Origin: Staphylococcus kloosii
Lineage (GTDB): Bacteria > Bacillota > Bacilli > Staphylococcales > Staphylococcaceae
Length of the DNA: 64,000 bases
Assembly (NCBI RefSeq): GCF_003019255.1
Contig: NZ_CP027846.1
Coordinates: forward strand, 496,001 to 560,000
Direction of reading: 5' to 3'
Shown piece by piece: positions 24,293 to 33,467 of the stretch (position 1 is the first letter of the stretch; every line of letters starts with the position of its first letter). The notes under the pieces are model-generated. The model was not told the DNA's origin. It was given only the letters and a program-made list of their open reading frames with translations, and did no database searches. Made by a program: the position numbers and the translations under genes.

Positions 24293-24880
24293 ATGACTAT
24301 GTCTGAATTTATATCAGCTTTAGCCGGAGGTCTTATAGCGCTAATAGGAGTTTGGTTACAATTTCGCAAAGAAGATAGGGATAAACGCATTGATTATGAG
24401 AATGACATAAAGAGTATGATTGATTTAATCGTCTATAAAGTAGCTAGAATTAGAAACACTGAATTGGATGAAAAAAGAGTTTTGAAAAGTCGAGACTATA
24501 CATCTGAAATATTTTTTGAAATCGAAAGTGATTTTAAAAATTTAAATGATCAACTTCAAACACTCATAATGAAATTGAGCCACCATGATGATAATTCTAG
24601 TTATCTTTTACAGGACTTATTGAGAAGATTTGCTCCACTAGAAATACAATTTAAAAATTTCAAAGTAACTTATAAAATATATGATAATAATTTTGAAGAA
24701 AAGAAAAAGGAGTTAACCTCTATAATTGGTTCAAAAGTTAAATTAGATAAAGAAGTTCGTGAATTTATATTGAAAATGAATAACTTTGCACGAAAGAATT
24801 ATAATCATAAAATACTTGAACCTGATATTAGAAGTTATGAAGAAATAAAATCTAAAAATAAATACACTTTTAATGAATAA
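24293..24880 (+). CDS. Hypothetical membrane-anchored helical protein
   Basis: About 195 residues. One N-terminal membrane segment (SALAGGLIALIGVWLQF) is followed by a charged, mostly helical, probably cytoplasmic region of about 165 residues with coiled-coil-like Lys/Glu spacing. GAGG (24286-24289) precedes the ATG at 24293; the next ATG (24299) is an alternative. No family recognised. Its AT-rich composition and isolation between unrelated genes suggest accessory DNA. Confidence 0.65.
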   Translation: MTMSEFISALAGGLIALIGVWLQFRKEDRDKRIDYENDIKSMIDLIVYKVARIRNTELDEKRVLKSRDYTSEIFFEIESDFKNLNDQLQTLIMKLSHHDDNSSYLLQDLLRRFAPLEIQFKNFKVTYKIYDNNFEEKKKELTSIIGSKVKLDKEVREFILKMNNFARKNYNHKILEPDIRSYEEIKSKNKYTFNE

Positions 24881-24889
24881 AATATAACG

Positions 24890-24935
24890 TAAGGGATATG
24901 TAGTTAATTTAAATAATTACATATCCCTTTAAAAT
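24890..24935. terminator. Bidirectional terminator
   Basis: AAGGGATATGTA pairs with TACATATCCCTT, followed by TAAAATTCTTT. It separates the hypothetical gene and the arylamine acetyltransferase gene. Confidence 0.88.
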
Positions 24936-24938
24936 TCT

Positions 24939-25724
24939 TTAAGATTCTAGTTTATTAATCGCCACGTCTAAGCCAAAATAGTCGTACAATAACTGGCGGT
25001 AATTACTAGAGTTTACTTCTTGTTGTTCCTTTTGACCTTGTTTCGTTAATGTAAGGTGATTGAATGACATAGTTGCTCTACCAAATGATTGTGGCTGTGT
25101 CACAAGTAGACGTTGAACGAAAATTGATTCTGGATTTGATTGGTTATAATTAATATTGTCTTCAAATTCATCGATAGATCTTGCTATCAACTCTGCTTCG
25201 TATAGCGTTTGCCATTCGTTAGCTATTAATTTTTGAAGGTGAACATTATTTTCTTCCATTAAAATGGCACGAAATTGTCCGTTAATATCGATAACAGGTT
25301 CTGCATTCTCTAAAGTCGTGATGCGTAAGGCTTTTAATGGCAAGTCTCCGAAACCTACATCAGCAATGTATTGATTGTCGCCAATAGTTACGACTGTAGA
25401 CATATGAGAACCATGTGGGCTACGACCGCCATCAGGTGTATGAATCGTTGCCGATATACTTTCTGCAGTATACCCTTGTTGTATTAAATAGTATTTAAAC
25501 AAAGTGTTTAATTCATAACAAAAGCCACCACGATGATGATTAACTACTTTATCGAAAAGGTGATTAATATCGACTGATATAGGTACACCATTTTGAACGT
25601 CTATATTTTCAAAAGGGACAGTGAACATAAAATGTTGTAAATAATAATTAAGTGCGTCTAATGTAGGTTTGTCATACATATTGCTATCAATTTTCAAATG
25701 CTGTTCGAATGCTTTGATATTCAT
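24939..25724 (-). CDS. Arylamine N-acetyltransferase
   Basis: A 261-residue cytoplasmic enzyme transferring acetyl from acetyl-CoA to arylamines or arylhydrazines. The cysteine-protease-like triad is complete: Cys69 in RGGFCYELN, His107 in SPHGSHM and Asp122 in ADVGFGD. The N-terminal PFENIDV motif is also typical. Length is slightly short but usual for Firmicute members. It stands alone on the minus strand. Confidence 0.9.
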   Translation of the reverse strand: MNIKAFEQHLKIDSNMYDKPTLDALNYYLQHFMFTVPFENIDVQNGVPISVDINHLFDKVVNHHRGGFCYELNTLFKYYLIQQGYTAESISATIHTPDGGRSPHGSHMSTVVTIGDNQYIADVGFGDLPLKALRITTLENAEPVIDINGQFRAILMEENNVHLQKLIANEWQTLYEAELIARSIDEFEDNINYNQSNPESIFVQRLLVTQPQSFGRATMSFNHLTLTKQGQKEQQEVNSSNYRQLLYDYFGLDVAINKLES

Positions 25725-26047
25725 AGATTATAAGCTCCTAATTAAAGTGTTTGTGTAATAACTTAAGATTATAGCGTTAAATTCTTTATTACAAATAGAA
25801 CGATTTAGAATTATAGGTTTGAAAACGTTTAAATAGGATAAAAGAATAAAAATTATTATTTTGTTAATCTACATAATAATTTTCCACACTCAAAACAGTA
25901 AAATTATAAAATTGTAGCCATTTGTAATTGTTAGTTAATTAAAAATGGTATTTGAGTCGTAAATTTTGATATCACAATGATGGAAATAACAGGGTTAGTT
26001 CCATTTGTATTTTTGTAACAAAAATAAACAATGAAAGGGTTTTGACT
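25725..26047. other. Divergent promoter spacer
   Basis: AT-rich with no gene. TGAAAACGTTTAAA (25818-25831) matches the cre pattern at all but one constrained position. It is weak evidence for CcpA control of the acetyltransferase or of the gene at 26048. Confidence 0.35.
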
Positions 26048-28153
26048 ATGATTAAAAGAACTGGTGAAAAAGTATTAACCTGGATAGGAATTGTAGTACA
26101 ATTACTACTTGTTATTGGACTAGCAATTACATCATTATTCATGGGTAACTCAAGTTTCAAAGATGAAGTTACGACAAGTATTCAAGAAAACAATCCATCT
26201 GCGACATCGTCGGATGTATCAAGTATGACTGGCATGTTATCAAGCTTTGTAACGTCTGGTATTGTAATCAGTATAATTGTATTAATTTTAGCAATTATCG
26301 CTGCGTTACTTATTAAAAAGAAAGCGAAATTAGCAGGGGTAATCTTATTAATTTTAGGTATTGTATCTCTATTATTTAACTGGATTAGTGCCATTTTATG
26401 GATTATCGCAGGTATTATGTTACTTGTAAGAAAACCTAAACCTTCTGATGATTCACATGGTCCAGATGGTCGTGAAGACGATATTCATAACGCTAATGAA
26501 TCAGATGATAAAGGCCATGACGGTCATAAAGGTTCAAATAAAAAAGCAACAGGCGCAGCGGTTGGTGGCGCAGCAGCTGGTGCAGCAACGACTGGTGCCG
26601 TAGCAGCTTCTCCTAAAGAAGATAAAGACGATGTACAAGAACGTAATGACGAACATAAACATGGCGATAAATCACAATCACATGATAATAATCGTCAACA
26701 AGACGCTTATGTTACGAATAACAAAGGTAACGACAAAGATAATGTTGGTAGTCAAAAACATGAAGATGAACGACATGGAGAACAACGTAATAATGTGACT
26801 GACAACAAAGGTAACGACAAAGATGTTGTTGCTGGCAATAATCATGGAGACGAAGACTATACAAATCAACAACGCAACGTTACAGATAACAAAGGCAACG
26901 ACAAAGATGTTTATTCAAATGACCGTCGTGAACAAAATAGTCGCCAAGATGTCAATAACAATGACAGAACAACAACAGACGGTAGTAATGATGAAACTTA
27001 CAATGCAAGTACAAGCATTGATGATCGTCAACACGATCCAAATGAGCAGGCACGTGATACAGAATTTAAAGGTAATGATACAAACGCAAGCACAAGTAAC
27101 TATCGTGCAGGCGAAAGACAAGATACTACAAATTCTGACGTTACAGACAATAAAGGTAACGATAAAGACTCAGCTTATGCTTATCGCCATGTAGGTGAAA
27201 ATCAACACGAATCATCTTACAACACTAGTAATGACAATCAACAAAATCTTAATACTAGTAACGATAGCGTTGATGATCGCCAACAAACAACAAGTGACAA
27301 TTACAAAGGTCATGATACAAATGTTAGTTCTAATAACTACCGTGGTGGCGAACGTACGCAAAACGTTACCAATGCCGGTGTGACTGACAATAAAGGTAAT
27401 GACAAAGACTTTAGTTCGACGCAACAAAATGATAATACGTCAGCAACTTCTCAAGATAATGATGATAGATCAAATTATCATTCAGGCGAAACAGATAGCC
27501 AAGGTGTACATGAAGATATTAATGATAGCTTCCATCAATCTGGTGAGCGTCCTTCAAGTCAAGGCGAAAAAGTAGATGCAAGCACACAACATGATATTGA
27601 AAGTCAGCAATCTTCATCTAGTTACGTAACAAATAACCAAGGTAATGATCAAGATTTTGGTAACACTAGTGGTCACGAAGGTAGAAATACTGCGAATCAA
27701 CAATTTAGCAATCAAGGTGATCAAGAAGTACATGAAGATATGACTAATAGTTTTGAACAAACTGGTGCCAGTGAGCAATCTTCACCAAGTCAACGTCAAT
27801 ATGACGACAATCATGGTCAAGATGAAAAAGTGGAAGCAAGTACACAACACGATACAGAAAGTCAACAATCTGGACCAAGCAACGTAACAGAGAATAAAGG
27901 TAACGACAAAGATATTAGTAATCGTGATAGTCAAGAAACACGCGACAATTCTAATTTACGTCGCAACGTAGAGAACACGACAGACGTAAATTCAAAAGAG
28001 CATCGCGTCGACGACCAACAAAAATCAGCTTTCGACGATGAAGGTTCAGCTAATCAAGAAGATAACTATAATAATAATCTATTCAAAAATCGTGTGAATA
28101 AAAATAAAGACGATGCTGAAAAAGATACAGATTCAGAAGATTATAGATTCTAA
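26048..28153 (+). CDS. DUF4064-like membrane protein with long NKGNDKD repeat tail
   Basis: 701 residues. The N-terminal 130 residues hold about four membrane segments (11-32, 71-90, 95-112, 113-127) and resemble DUF4064 proteins. A Gly/Ala-rich stretch (about 168-187) leads into some 500 very hydrophilic residues. There the motif VTDNKGNDKD or a variant occurs nine times, with shorter ERxxQ- and STQHD-type repeats between copies. There is no sortase signal. The tail is probably disordered, and its side of the membrane is uncertain. The ATG at 26048 follows GAAAGGG; a TTG two codons earlier is rejected. Typical DUF4064 proteins end after the membrane part, so the repeat tail is unusual. Confidence 0.8.
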   Translation: MIKRTGEKVLTWIGIVVQLLLVIGLAITSLFMGNSSFKDEVTTSIQENNPSATSSDVSSMTGMLSSFVTSGIVISIIVLILAIIAALLIKKKAKLAGVILLILGIVSLLFNWISAILWIIAGIMLLVRKPKPSDDSHGPDGREDDIHNANESDDKGHDGHKGSNKKATGAAVGGAAAGAATTGAVAASPKEDKDDVQERNDEHKHGDKSQSHDNNRQQDAYVTNNKGNDKDNVGSQKHEDERHGEQRNNVTDNKGNDKDVVAGNNHGDEDYTNQQRNVTDNKGNDKDVYSNDRREQNSRQDVNNNDRTTTDGSNDETYNASTSIDDRQHDPNEQARDTEFKGNDTNASTSNYRAGERQDTTNSDVTDNKGNDKDSAYAYRHVGENQHESSYNTSNDNQQNLNTSNDSVDDRQQTTSDNYKGHDTNVSSNNYRGGERTQNVTNAGVTDNKGNDKDFSSTQQNDNTSATSQDNDDRSNYHSGETDSQGVHEDINDSFHQSGERPSSQGEKVDASTQHDIESQQSSSSYVTNNQGNDQDFGNTSGHEGRNTANQQFSNQGDQEVHEDMTNSFEQTGASEQSSPSQRQYDDNHGQDEKVEASTQHDTESQQSGPSNVTENKGNDKDISNRDSQETRDNSNLRRNVENTTDVNSKEHRVDDQQKSAFDDEGSANQEDNYNNNLFKNRVNKNKDDAEKDTDSEDYRF

Positions 28154-28166
28154 TATGAAGCAAAAT

Positions 28167-28201
28167 AAAGAGGAGTACATGTAGATGTACTCCTCTTTTT
28201 A
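28167..28201. terminator. Bidirectional terminator
   Basis: AAAGAGGAGTACAT pairs with ATGTACTCCTCTTT across GTAG, followed by TTTATT. Confidence 0.92.
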
Positions 28202-28570
28202 TTCGTAATTTGCCGGTAATGTTTTTACTACTAAAAATAAGACGAGTGTTTGTATTGCTAACATGATGCCTAGTCCTATTCTTATAAAGATAATGTCTAC
28301 CATAAATATAGAAAAACCGACTACGATATATAAGCTGATTAACATTTTGATTTTTTGTTTAAATGTATAACCTCTGTATTTTTTGAAATTATGCACGTAT
28401 TCTTGATAAATTTTTGTGGCAACGAGCCAGTTATGAAATTTGGGTGAGCTTTTAGCAAAGCATAATACGGCAAGTAAGATAAATGGGGTAGTAGGTAATA
28501 AAGGTAAAATGGCACCTAAAAAGCCTAAAAAAGTAAAAAAGAAACCTAAACAAATTAATATTATTTTCAT
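28199..28570 (-). CDS. DUF454 (YbaN-like) inner-membrane protein
   Basis: 123 residues with three to four membrane segments. The family motif GFLGAILPLLPTTPFILLA followed by CFAKSSPKFHNWL is clear. The start at 28570 follows AAGGATAG; an upstream in-frame ATG at 28603 has no ribosome site. The function of the family is not known. It stands alone. Confidence 0.85.
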   Translation of the reverse strand: MKIILICLGFFFTFLGFLGAILPLLPTTPFILLAVLCFAKSSPKFHNWLVATKIYQEYVHNFKKYRGYTFKQKIKMLISLYIVVGFSIFMVDIIFIRIGLGIMLAIQTLVLFLVVKTLPANYE

Positions 28571-28680
28571 GATTCTATCCTTATTTAAGTATGATTTTGA
28601 CATATTTTATGTGATATCGCATGGCTTGTCAATATTGAAACGCATGCGACATATTATTAGTATATAAGACAATAAATTTC

Positions 28681-28713
28681 GTCAGCTCCACTTCTTCACT
28701 TAGTCGAGCTGAC
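28681..28713. terminator. Probable terminator
   Basis: GTCAGCTC pairs with GAGCTGAC across a 16-base loop just downstream of the dioxygenase gene. T runs are modest. Confidence 0.55.
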
Positions 28714-28722
28714 ATTTTAAAA

Positions 28723-29655
28723 CTATAAATCGTGCAAGTTTTCTTCGATTTCTGCTCTCCTATCTTCTAGAAATTCTGGTAAATTTAAATGTTTGCCCAA
28801 ATCTTCTATCGACGTATCAACTGTGAAACCGGGCTGTGCCGTCGCAAATTCATACATAATTGAATTTTGGCGATAATATAATGATTTAAAGAAAAATCTA
28901 TCGATAATACCTGAGTTATTGCGTGGTAAGGCGTCAATTTTTTCATAAACTGCAGTGAGGTCTTCGTCATTAGGTGTATTCACTGCGATATGATGTACGT
29001 AACCTCGTCCGGGTTTAACTCGCTCTCCCTGTTGTTCAATGATAACAAAATCAGTATATAAACCATCTTCGTCTAAAGTGACAACAGTATCTTCTGTATT
29101 TAAATTATTTCTGACTTTATAACCTAAATCATTCGTTAAAAAGTTCAGCGTAGGTGTTGTATCACGTAATCTCAGTTCGACTGGACCTAATCCAAGAATT
29201 TGATAGTCTTTTGGCACATCAGTATAGCTATTGTTGCGCCATTTGTTAGGAACTTTATAATCATCATTGACGACTAACATCACTTCTAAGTCGTCGATGT
29301 CTTTAAATAATAATGCAGGTTGTCCTACATAAGTCATCGGCGTAGTTGTAATGCCATCTTGTTCTAAACGGTTTTTGAAAAATTGTAATGCCTCTCTGTT
29401 GGGTACGAGTAGTGATAGACGATAAATAGAATTTGTACCAGGGCGATTTTGACCAATATTTGGAATTTCAAAGAAACTTAATAGCGTGCCTTCCGTACCT
29501 ATTTCATCACCAAAGAATAAATGATACATCGTAGGGTCATCTTGATTGACTGATTTTTCTACTAAACGTAGACCTAATACATTAACGTAAAAATCTCTAT
29601 TTGCTTGCGCATCTTTTGTATACATAGAAATATGATGGTGACCAATAATGTTCAT
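28723..29655 (-). CDS. Ring-cleaving dioxygenase, VOC/glyoxalase family (MhqO/MhqE-like)
   Basis: 310 residues with two tandem vicinal-oxygen-chelate modules. Metal ligands are suggested by GHHHISMY near the N-terminus, YVHHIAV in the second half and MYEFAT near the C-terminus. Homologues in Bacillus and Staphylococcus detoxify hydroquinones and quinones under control of MhqR-type repressors. AAAGGAGG sits before the ATG at 29655; a longer frame to 29676 covers this site and is rejected. No mhqR or mhqD lies beside it. The msrA-like gene diverges from it, a possible oxidative-stress pairing. Confidence 0.85.
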   Translation of the reverse strand: MNIIGHHHISMYTKDAQANRDFYVNVLGLRLVEKSVNQDDPTMYHLFFGDEIGTEGTLLSFFEIPNIGQNRPGTNSIYRLSLLVPNREALQFFKNRLEQDGITTTPMTYVGQPALLFKDIDDLEVMLVVNDDYKVPNKWRNNSYTDVPKDYQILGLGPVELRLRDTTPTLNFLTNDLGYKVRNNLNTEDTVVTLDEDGLYTDFVIIEQQGERVKPGRGYVHHIAVNTPNDEDLTAVYEKIDALPRNNSGIIDRFFFKSLYYRQNSIMYEFATAQPGFTVDTSIEDLGKHLNLPEFLEDRRAEIEENLHDL

Positions 29656-29773
29656 AAATATCCTCCTTTTAATCAAACAATATACTAAAAACGATAGTAA
29701 TGATAGTTTTTGAGTTTATAGTGCGATAGAATTATGACAATAATTAAAAAATAACTATTGAGGAGGGAATTTG

Positions 29774-30247
29774 ATGGAAGTTATTTATTTGGCTGGCGGA
29801 TGTTTGTGGGGCGTACAAGCATTTGTGAAAACATTGCCAGGTGTTGTCGCTACTGAAGCGGGCAGAGCAAATGGACAGACACAATCATTAGCAGGAGAGT
29901 ATGATGGTTATGTAGAATGTGTAAAAACAACGTTTGATCCGCAAGTTGTATCTGTGCCAGAGTTAACGGCATACTTATTTGAAATTATTGATCCTTATAG
30001 TATCAATCAACAAGGGCAAGACGTTGGTCCAAAATATCGCACAGGTATTTATAGTGACAATGAGCAACATTTACAAAGTGCTAAAACATTTATAGCGCAA
30101 CGTGAAGATAACGATGACATTGCGGTAGAAGTCTTACCGTTAGCGAATTATATTCCGAGTGCAGAAGAACATCAAGATAGGCTAGATAAATATCCGAATG
30201 ATTATTGTCATATTCCTGCCACATTAATGCGAAAATATAAACAATAA
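29774..30247 (+). CDS. msrA: Peptide methionine-S-sulfoxide reductase MsrA (variant motif)
   Basis: 157 residues, compact for MsrA. The catalytic motif is GGCLWG (Cys10) instead of the common GGCFWG. Further conserved parts are GEYDGYVECV, the DPYSINQQGQDVGPKYRTGI region (written in parts), IYSDNEQHLQ and AEEHQDRL. It reduces methionine-S-sulfoxide in proteins. AGGAGGG lies six bases before the ATG. Staphylococci carry several msrA genes; this looks like one of the short additional ones. Confidence 0.88.
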   Translation: MEVIYLAGGCLWGVQAFVKTLPGVVATEAGRANGQTQSLAGEYDGYVECVKTTFDPQVVSVPELTAYLFEIIDPYSINQQGQDVGPKYRTGIYSDNEQHLQSAKTFIAQREDNDDIAVEVLPLANYIPSAEEHQDRLDKYPNDYCHIPATLMRKYKQ

Positions 30248-30323
30248 CATTGTAAAAATACATAGCATATTAGATACTAAAGGTAGCAAATATAACTTGT
30301 TGTAAAAATGAGGTGTTGTATGC

Positions 30324-30410
30324 ATGATATTTATTATGATGTCTCCGCTGTTAATAGTCTTATTTATAGTTATGGCTATATTGGAAGAAAAGAAACGTAA
30401 GAAAAAATAA
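30324..30410 (+). CDS. Putative 28-aa membrane peptide
   Basis: ATG at 30324 with GAGGTG eight bases upstream. The product is a hydrophobic helix (MIFIMMSPLLIVLFIVMAIL) followed by EEKKRKKK, the classic layout of a one-pass small protein with a basic cytoplasmic tail. It is followed by a strong terminator. No family recognised. It could also be a chance frame, although hydrophobic-then-basic peptides with good ribosome sites are rarely accidental. Confidence 0.5.
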   Translation: MIFIMMSPLLIVLFIVMAILEEKKRKKK

Positions 30411-30436
30411 TGTGCTTACGTAAAATAAATGAATAT

Positions 30437-30483
30437 AAAAAGTGGGATAGTCATCGTAATGATAGATGACATCCCACTTTTTT
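30437..30483. terminator. Bidirectional terminator
   Basis: AAAAGTGGGATAGTCATC pairs with GATGACATCCCACTTTT around a small loop, with A/T tracts on both sides. Confidence 0.92.
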
Positions 30484-30486
30484 AAT

Positions 30487-31059
30487 TTAATCTGCTAAAT
30501 GTGCGATTTGATTGGTGTCTTTAATATGCCAATTTGCCTCACGGAAATAAATATTGCTTAAACCACCATTGGCAAGTCTAGCGTCACGCTTATGTTTATT
30601 GTCAGTGTCAAAAATATCTAAAATTTGATGAATAGCTGCACCATGAGTTATGAGTAACACTTTTTGATTTGGATAATCGTTATTGATTGTGGTTAGCCCT
30701 TCTTTAAGACGACGGTTTAAAGCTTCAGTAGATTCTGAATTTTTGCTATCTCTATTAGGGTACTTTTCATGACGTTCTGCCGCTGTTAAACCTTCTGCAT
30801 CTCCAAAACCACGTTCAATAAATTCTGGCATTACACGTAAAGGTAAATTTAAATATGTATTAATAATTTCTGCTGTATCCTTTGCACGAGATAACGGACT
30901 CGCAATAATAACATCCCATGATTGTTGTTGTAATAACTTGCCACATGCTTGAGCTTGTAATTTGCCTGTTTCATTTAATGGTACGTCAGTACGTCCTTGT
31001 AATTTACCAGCCTTATTCCAATCAGTTTCTCCGTGTCTGACTAAACATACTTCAGTCAT
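30487..31059 (-). CDS. Histidine phosphatase (phosphoglycerate-mutase-like)
   Basis: A 190-residue branch-1 histidine phosphatase. The phospho-accepting RHG is in CLVRHGETDWN (His9). The second core motifs are SPLSRAKDTAEI, with Arg, and LLITHGAA, with the second catalytic His. Family members include cofactor-dependent phosphoglycerate mutases and broad small-molecule phosphatases; the short length favours the latter. A stand-alone gene on the minus strand. Confidence 0.88.
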   Translation of the reverse strand: MTEVCLVRHGETDWNKAGKLQGRTDVPLNETGKLQAQACGKLLQQQSWDVIIASPLSRAKDTAEIINTYLNLPLRVMPEFIERGFGDAEGLTAAERHEKYPNRDSKNSESTEALNRRLKEGLTTINNDYPNQKVLLITHGAAIHQILDIFDTDNKHKRDARLANGGLSNIYFREANWHIKDTNQIAHLAD

Positions 31060-31251
31060 CGTAACAGCTCCTTATTATCAGTATACGTGTGCTTTAGTTA
31101 GTTAATTATTATCTATTGTAATAAAATTTCATTTAAATAGTAAAGTATTGGCCGTGAATTTTTAATTGAGTGTTTGCATTTGCTTAATTTAATCATGTAA
31201 ACTGTAGATATTTTAAATTGGTGATTTTGTAAACGAGGGAGTGTGGTCAAC

Positions 31252-32001
31252 ATGAAATGGAATTCAGAATTATACGATGACAAACATAGTTTTGTAGCAA
31301 AATATGGTGAAGGTATTGCTTCATTTTTAAATGTGCAACAAGGAGATAATATACTTGATATAGGTTGTGGAACGGGGGATTTAACTGCTAAGATTGCGCA
31401 GGAAGGTGCTACGGTCACTGGTATCGATGCTTCTCCTGAAATGATAGCCCAAGCACAGAAAAAGTTTCCTAACATACACTTTGAAGTTGCAGATGCTTCA
31501 ATGTTATCTGATGTAAAACAATATGATGCGATATTTTCAAATGCCGTACTTCACTGGACGTTTGAACACTTACGAATATTTAAAAATTGTTATAATGCCT
31601 TAACTGATAATGGAAGATTTATAGCTGAATTTGGTGCTTATCATAATATTAAAATGGTGTCAGACGCCATTGAACAAGCGATTCATAATTTAGGTTATAC
31701 ATATCGACCAGATTATTTCCCGTGGAATTTTAGACAAGATGAAGATATTAAAAGTGATTTACTTAAAGCAGGATTTGAAGACGTTACAGTAGAAAGTTTT
31801 GATCGCCCAACGCCATTAGAAGGTGAGGATGGCCTCGTCAATTGGTTAGTGATGTTTAGCGATAATTTACTTAAAGATTTTACAGATGAAGAGAAACAAA
31901 ATGTCTATCAAGAATGTTCAAGGTTATTGCGAGATAATTTATATGAAGCGGGACAATGGACGGTTGATTATAGAAGAGTTCGTATTTTTGCATATAAATA
32001 A
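31252..32001 (+). CDS. Class I SAM-dependent methyltransferase
   Basis: 249 residues. The SAM-binding motif ILDIGCGTGDLT is followed by VTGIDASPEMI, an acidic pair typical of ribose binding, and by FSNAVLHWTF (motif IV). The fold and length resemble trans-aconitate or small-molecule O-methyltransferases. The ATG at 31252 is used, with GAGGGAG about 11 bases upstream; a GTG at 31243 is too close to that site. The substrate is unknown. Confidence 0.85.
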   Translation: MKWNSELYDDKHSFVAKYGEGIASFLNVQQGDNILDIGCGTGDLTAKIAQEGATVTGIDASPEMIAQAQKKFPNIHFEVADASMLSDVKQYDAIFSNAVLHWTFEHLRIFKNCYNALTDNGRFIAEFGAYHNIKMVSDAIEQAIHNLGYTYRPDYFPWNFRQDEDIKSDLLKAGFEDVTVESFDRPTPLEGEDGLVNWLVMFSDNLLKDFTDEEKQNVYQECSRLLRDNLYEAGQWTVDYRRVRIFAYK

Positions 32002-32007
32002 ATAATA

Positions 32008-32065
32008 CGGGAGCGGGACTAGAAAATCTTCTTATCAAAATAAGATTTTTGTCCCGCTCTTTTTT
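32008..32065 (+). terminator. Terminator formed by module 1 of the dispersed repeat
   Basis: GAGCGGGAC pairs with GTCCCGCTC, with inner AAAATCTT/AAGATTTT arms, followed by TTTTTT. It resembles module 1 of repeat copies A and B without modules 2 and 3. Confidence 0.88.
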
Positions 32066-32076
32066 GAATGTGCTAT

Positions 32077-32994
32077 TTAAAACATGATTCTTGAAAGATA
32101 GATGACTGTAGTTACCGTAATAACACTTAGTAAAGTAGAATACAGTACTACTTGTGCATGTAATTCTGGCTCTACATCATATTCCATCGCAATAGTAGAA
32201 GTGTTTCTAGATGTAGGGAACGAACTTGCAACAAATAGTGATTGTGCCACGACACCGTCAATTTTCAAGATATAAATGATAGCGAGTGAAAGTAAAGGAC
32301 CGATAATTAAACGGCCAATTAACGACCAAGTAATAACGCGATGTAAGAAGCGTAAACGTATTTTAGCTAACTGCGCACCTAATAAGAGTAGTGCAACTGC
32401 GACAAAAGCATCTGATAATTCTTTTAAAGGAATATGTACAAATTCAGGTAACGGAATATTGAATACTTGAAAGATGATACCTAAGATAAGCGCATGAAAA
32501 ATAGGTAATCTTAACAATGAAGTTATAATCCCACGTAACGATGTTGTTGCAGAAAGTAAATTATAGAGCCCATAAGAATAAGTTAAGAGATTTTGGAAAA
32601 TAAGAATGAAAATTTGTATAGAAACGCCAATAGGATTGTGTGCGAAAACGAGTTGACTGACAGGTAAGCCATAATTTCCCGAGTTCATTAAAGAAATACT
32701 GTTTTTTAAAGCTGCGCCTTGCGGTTTATCTAACTTTAATAATTTGGCTAAGCCATTTCCTAGTAACATTAAAATGATTGTGTAAATTATTAAATAAGAA
32801 ATAATACGCATCATAACAGTTGTATTAACTTTAATATCTATAATATTAATGAAAACTGCTGCTGGCATTAAACAATAAGTAATTAAAGTAGAAAGTTGTT
32901 TTAAATCAAAAGTAAATTTAATTTGAATTAATGCCCCCACAATAATCAAAATTAAAATAGGTAAAATAACCTGTAATAAAATAAAAACTAACAT
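32077..32994 (-). CDS. AEC-family transporter
   Basis: 305 residues, about ten membrane segments, of the auxin-efflux-carrier family. Signature parts are LMPAAVFINI, NSGNYGLPVSQLVF, LLLLGAQLA and the C-terminal FVASSFPTSRNTSTIAMEYD. Bacterial members move malate, malonate or other small acids; the substrate is not deducible here. It is a single gene; the next gene upstream diverges. Confidence 0.87.
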   Translation of the reverse strand: MLVFILLQVILPILILIIVGALIQIKFTFDLKQLSTLITYCLMPAAVFINIIDIKVNTTVMMRIISYLIIYTIILMLLGNGLAKLLKLDKPQGAALKNSISLMNSGNYGLPVSQLVFAHNPIGVSIQIFILIFQNLLTYSYGLYNLLSATTSLRGIITSLLRLPIFHALILGIIFQVFNIPLPEFVHIPLKELSDAFVAVALLLLGAQLAKIRLRFLHRVITWSLIGRLIIGPLLSLAIIYILKIDGVVAQSLFVASSFPTSRNTSTIAMEYDVEPELHAQVVLYSTLLSVITVTTVIYLSRIMF

Positions 32995-33467
32995 AGTATC
33001 CCTCTTATCTATATAAATCCTTCTAAAAAACGTGCTAACCCGTATGATGTAGTGATTACTTTAACCTTAGCATACAAAATTAATAAGTTTAAGTAATGGT
33101 TTATAATGTTTTGCAATAACTAAAAGTTATATATTGTTAATTTGTACCGTGTGTAACAAACATCAAATTACATTACTTATTACATGATGTAATACTTTGA
33201 AAACAATATGAAAGCTTAAAAACTGTGGTGGCAACTTTGTAATTAAATTACAGAAAAGGCAGAAAAATTACAGCGAACTTGAAATTATTATGCGTCAATT
33301 ACAATGTCATAACATCGCCCACAAAGTTAAATTTATCTGTTAGTGTGTGTCTTGTCGTTAAAAAGCGATGAAAAAATACAATTATAAAGTAAACATGTAA
33401 TTTATGAGCCACGAGAATCTCATTTAACTAATAAAATTTAACTTATATTTATGGAGGATTTTTAATT
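32995..33467. other. Long leader region of the ssaA-like gene
   Basis: It contains ATTACATGATGTAAT (33179-33193), a 15-bp palindrome, and several TGTAA/TTACA words, but none in the exact WalR spacing. A GGAGG ribosome site precedes the next gene. No reading frame is supported. Confidence 0.45.

Noticed and set aside
26678..27427. Overlapping minus- and plus-strand frames inside the 701-aa repeat protein gene
   Set aside because: They follow the repeat period of the real gene and carry no start signals.
33121..33260. WalR binding motif before the ssaA-like gene
   Set aside because: TGTAA words are present, but the direct repeat spacing is off by one base from TGTWAH-N5-TGTWAH, so I do not call it.
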